64,000 nt of DNA from Dechloromonas sp. HYN0024. GTDB taxonomy: Bacteria > Pseudomonadota > Gammaproteobacteria > Burkholderiales > Rhodocyclaceae. Below are positions 62,336-64,000 of the stretch, piece by piece (position 1 is the first letter of the stretch; every line of letters starts with the position of its first letter). The translations under genes were made by a program, and so were the position numbers. Below the pieces are notes generated by a model. That model worked only from the letters and a program-made list of their open reading frames with translations, did not search any database and had not been told where the DNA came from. The stretch covers positions 2,860,001 to 2,924,000 of the forward strand of contig NZ_CP031842.1 of the NCBI RefSeq assembly GCF_003441615.1, written 5' to 3'.

Positions 62336-63171
62336 GGGAACACCAGCGGATAGCCGAAACGCGGGTCCGGACGACCCAGTCCGTCGCCGACAAAGGGAGG
62401 CGCGGCGAGCAGGTGGGCCAGTTGGCCGGGGCGCGCGGCAATCGCCTTGCCGCTGACCAGCGGCGCAAAAATGATGGCTTCGGTGCTCTCGTCCTGACCG
62501 GCGAGCAGGGCTTCCTGGGCCAGCAGGCCGGCAAAGTTGTTGGTCCAGTCGACAGCGACGCGCTGGCTGCGCGTCCATACCCAGGTAGCGCCATCAAGCA
62601 GGGCCAGGGTCAGCCGCCCGGACTCATGTACGGCAATCCATTTCTGGCCGCGCTGTCCATATTGGCCCAGCGCCGCATTGGCGATGCCGATCAGCAAGGG
62701 CTGAACCCTATTGAGCGTCACGCCGGACTCCGTCGCGACATCGTTGAGCATGCCCAGCAGCATGCCGTCGATGGCGGCGGCGAGACGCGGGCGACCAGGG
62801 GCTTCGTCGCTCATCACCACCTGCCAGTTGTCAGCCACCGGGCCGTAAATCTCGGTGAAACGCATGCGGGCCAGAAGGCTTTGCTCTTCGTTGTCAGCCG
62901 CGTCGTCGCGCCAGGCATGCACCATGTAGTGCACCCAGTGGTTGGACACCACAATGTCGAGCCGGCGCGCGCCGGTTTCGGCCAGAATGCCGCGCAGGGC
63001 GGCAGCAACGGCGATGTAGGCGGGTTTGTCCGATTTGCCGTTGGCCTCGGCAGCGGCGCAGGCCAGGATATGTCCGCCGGCGATGGTGCGGCGCCAGCCA
63101 CGGCGGTGCACGACCACGACATCGCCGGGGCCGATATAGGCAGTGAGCGCTTCAGGCGACAAAAGTGACAC
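62332..63171 (-). CDS. PilM/GspL-N-like protein
   Basis: 279 residues from GTG 63171, which overlaps the end of the GspE gene by 20 bp; the longer in-frame version lies inside that gene. No membrane helix. Segments such as DVVVVHRRGWRRTIAGGHIL, LDIVVSNHWVHYMVHAW and GMLLGMLNDVATESGVTL suit an actin-like PilM or the cytoplasmic part of GspL, but sequence similarity is weak and nucleotide-binding motifs are not obvious. The call leans on position between the ATPase and PilN-like genes. Confidence 0.7.
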   Translation of the reverse strand: MSLLSPEALTAYIGPGDVVVVHRRGWRRTIAGGHILACAAAEANGKSDKPAYIAVAAALRGILAETGARRLDIVVSNHWVHYMVHAWRDDAADNEEQSLLARMRFTEIYGPVADNWQVVMSDEAPGRPRLAAAIDGMLLGMLNDVATESGVTLNRVQPLLIGIANAALGQYGQRGQKWIAVHESGRLTLALLDGATWVWTRSQRVAVDWTNNFAGLLAQEALLAGQDESTEAIIFAPLVSGKAIAARPGQLAHLLAAPPFVGDGLGRPDPRFGYPLVFP

Positions 63172-64000
63172 GATTGATTTCTTCCAAAGTCGTTTCCCCG
63201 CGCTTGACCAGCTCAAGCGCCGAGGCGCGCAGGAACTGGGTGCCGTTACGCTGCGCGGCATCCTTGATGGCACGGATCGGGGCGCGGGCGACGATCAGTT
63301 CGCGAATTTCATCATTGAGGTGCAAGACCTCGGCAATTGATTTCCGGCCACGGTAGCCGCTACCGCGGCACTGGCCGCAGCCCTTCCCTGCGCGGAAATT
63401 GAAATCGGCGACGTCGGCCTGCGTCAGCCCGGAATCGGTCAGTAGCGCTTCATCGGGCTGGAAATCGGCAGCACATGCCGGACAATTGACCCGCACCAGA
63501 CGCTGGGCGAGCACACCGTTGAGAGCCGAGACAAAGCTGTAGGGATCGACCCCCATGTGCATGAAGCGACCGAGCACATCGAACACGTTGTTGGCGTGCA
63601 CCGTGGTGAACACGAGGTGGCCGGTCAGTGCCGACTGAATGGCGATCTGGGCGGTTTCCGAGTCGCGGATTTCACCGACCATGATCTTGTCCGGGTCGTG
63701 CCGGAGAATCGAGCGCAGGCCGCGTGCGAAGGTCAGGCCCTTTTTCTCGTTGACCGGGATTTGCAGGACGCCGGGCAGCTGGTATTCGACCGGATCTTCA
63801 ATGGTGACGATCTTGTCGCGGCCATGGTTGATCTCGGTAATCGCCGCATAGAGGGTGGTGGTCTTGCCGCTCCCCGTCGGCCCGGTCACCAGCAGCATGC
63901 CGTACGGCTCGCCGGCCAGCCGCCGGAGCAGTTTGGCAATCGATTCGTCGAAGCCCAGGCTGCTCAGCGACAGACCCTTCATCTGGTCGGTCAGCGACTG
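63152..64000 (-). CDS. GspE/PilB-type secretion ATPase, C-terminal part (N-terminus outside the window)
   Basis: Partial: the frame is still open at the window end. Walker A GPTGSGKTTTLYAAITEINH, the Asp box VTIEDPVEYQLPG, Walker B KIMVGEIRDSETAQIAIQSA, the His box GHLVFTTVHANNVFDVLGRF, and a CxxC zinc region (CPACAADF, CGQCRGSGYRGRKSIAEVL). Powers pseudopilus assembly for the operon that follows. Distinct from the REC-fused ATPase at 21204-23444. Confidence 0.94.
   Translation of the reverse strand, partial: QSLTDQMKGLSLSSLGFDESIAKLLRRLAGEPYGMLLVTGPTGSGKTTTLYAAITEINHGRDKIVTIEDPVEYQLPGVLQIPVNEKKGLTFARGLRSILRHDPDKIMVGEIRDSETAQIAIQSALTGHLVFTTVHANNVFDVLGRFMHMGVDPYSFVSALNGVLAQRLVRVNCPACAADFQPDEALLTDSGLTQADVADFNFRAGKGCGQCRGSGYRGRKSIAEVLHLNDEIRELIVARAPIRAIKDAAQRNGTQFLRASALELVKRGETTLEEINRVTFVA

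Overview
The window is about 64 kb of GC-rich chromosome with very dense, mostly co-directional gene blocks. Gene content and protein style point to a betaproteobacterium of the Rhodocyclales, close to Dechloromonas/Azonexus. The clues are NtrBC with a sigma-54 glnA promoter, CoaX-type pantothenate kinase, many PAS/GGDEF/EAL and hemerythrin proteins, and a MofA-type multicopper oxidase. This assignment is an inference; no 16S gene is present.

Layout. 1-9.5 kb (mostly +): housekeeping genes, namely the end of rplY, then pth, ychF, a c-di-GMP protein, a membrane spermidine-synthase-like protein (-), YceI, and ribB-ribH-nusB-thiL-pgpA. 9.6-13.2 kb: a lone HicA-like protein and a hybrid histidine kinase split by a one-base frameshift. 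13.2-24.9 kb (+): one tightly packed signalling operon of eight genes. They are REC-PAS-PAS-GGDEF*-EAL-REC, a histidine kinase, REC-HD-GYP, a REC protein, an MglA-like GTPase, a second histidine kinase, a REC-GspE/PilB ATPase fusion, and a hemerythrin-histidine kinase. Most junctions are ATGA or short overlaps. 24.9-26.6 kb: an IS256-family insertion sequence lying between a tRNA-Arg relic and an intact tRNA-Arg(CCG).

26.7-34.5 kb: an NlpC/P60 lipoprotein, a succinate-semialdehyde-type dehydrogenase, a Cys/Gly-rich membrane protein, a DUF350-SPFH-DUF4178-small-protein envelope cluster, coaX and birA. 34.5-43.6 kb: ntrC and ntrB, an RND efflux pair, a DUF4124 protein, and glnA with a recognisable -24/-12 promoter and two NtrC enhancer sites. 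43.6-47 kb: a CDF metal transporter, a rhodanese, nadA and a second DUF4124 protein.

47-64 kb (-): a cluster resembling the Leptothrix mofABC set: a giant 2135-residue multicopper oxidase with Fn3 repeats, an FKBP isomerase, and a cytochrome c fused to a periplasmic-binding-like domain. Upstream, on the same strand, lies a compact secretion/pilus-like operon: GspE (cut by the window end), PilM/N/O/P-like proteins, a secretin, three pseudopilin-like proteins and a NarL-type regulator. The likely logic is that the secretion machine exports the oxidase and the regulator controls one or both.

The two most interesting systems are the c-di-GMP/O2/GTPase/ATPase operon at 13.2-24.9 kb and the oxidase plus dedicated secretion locus at 47-64 kb.
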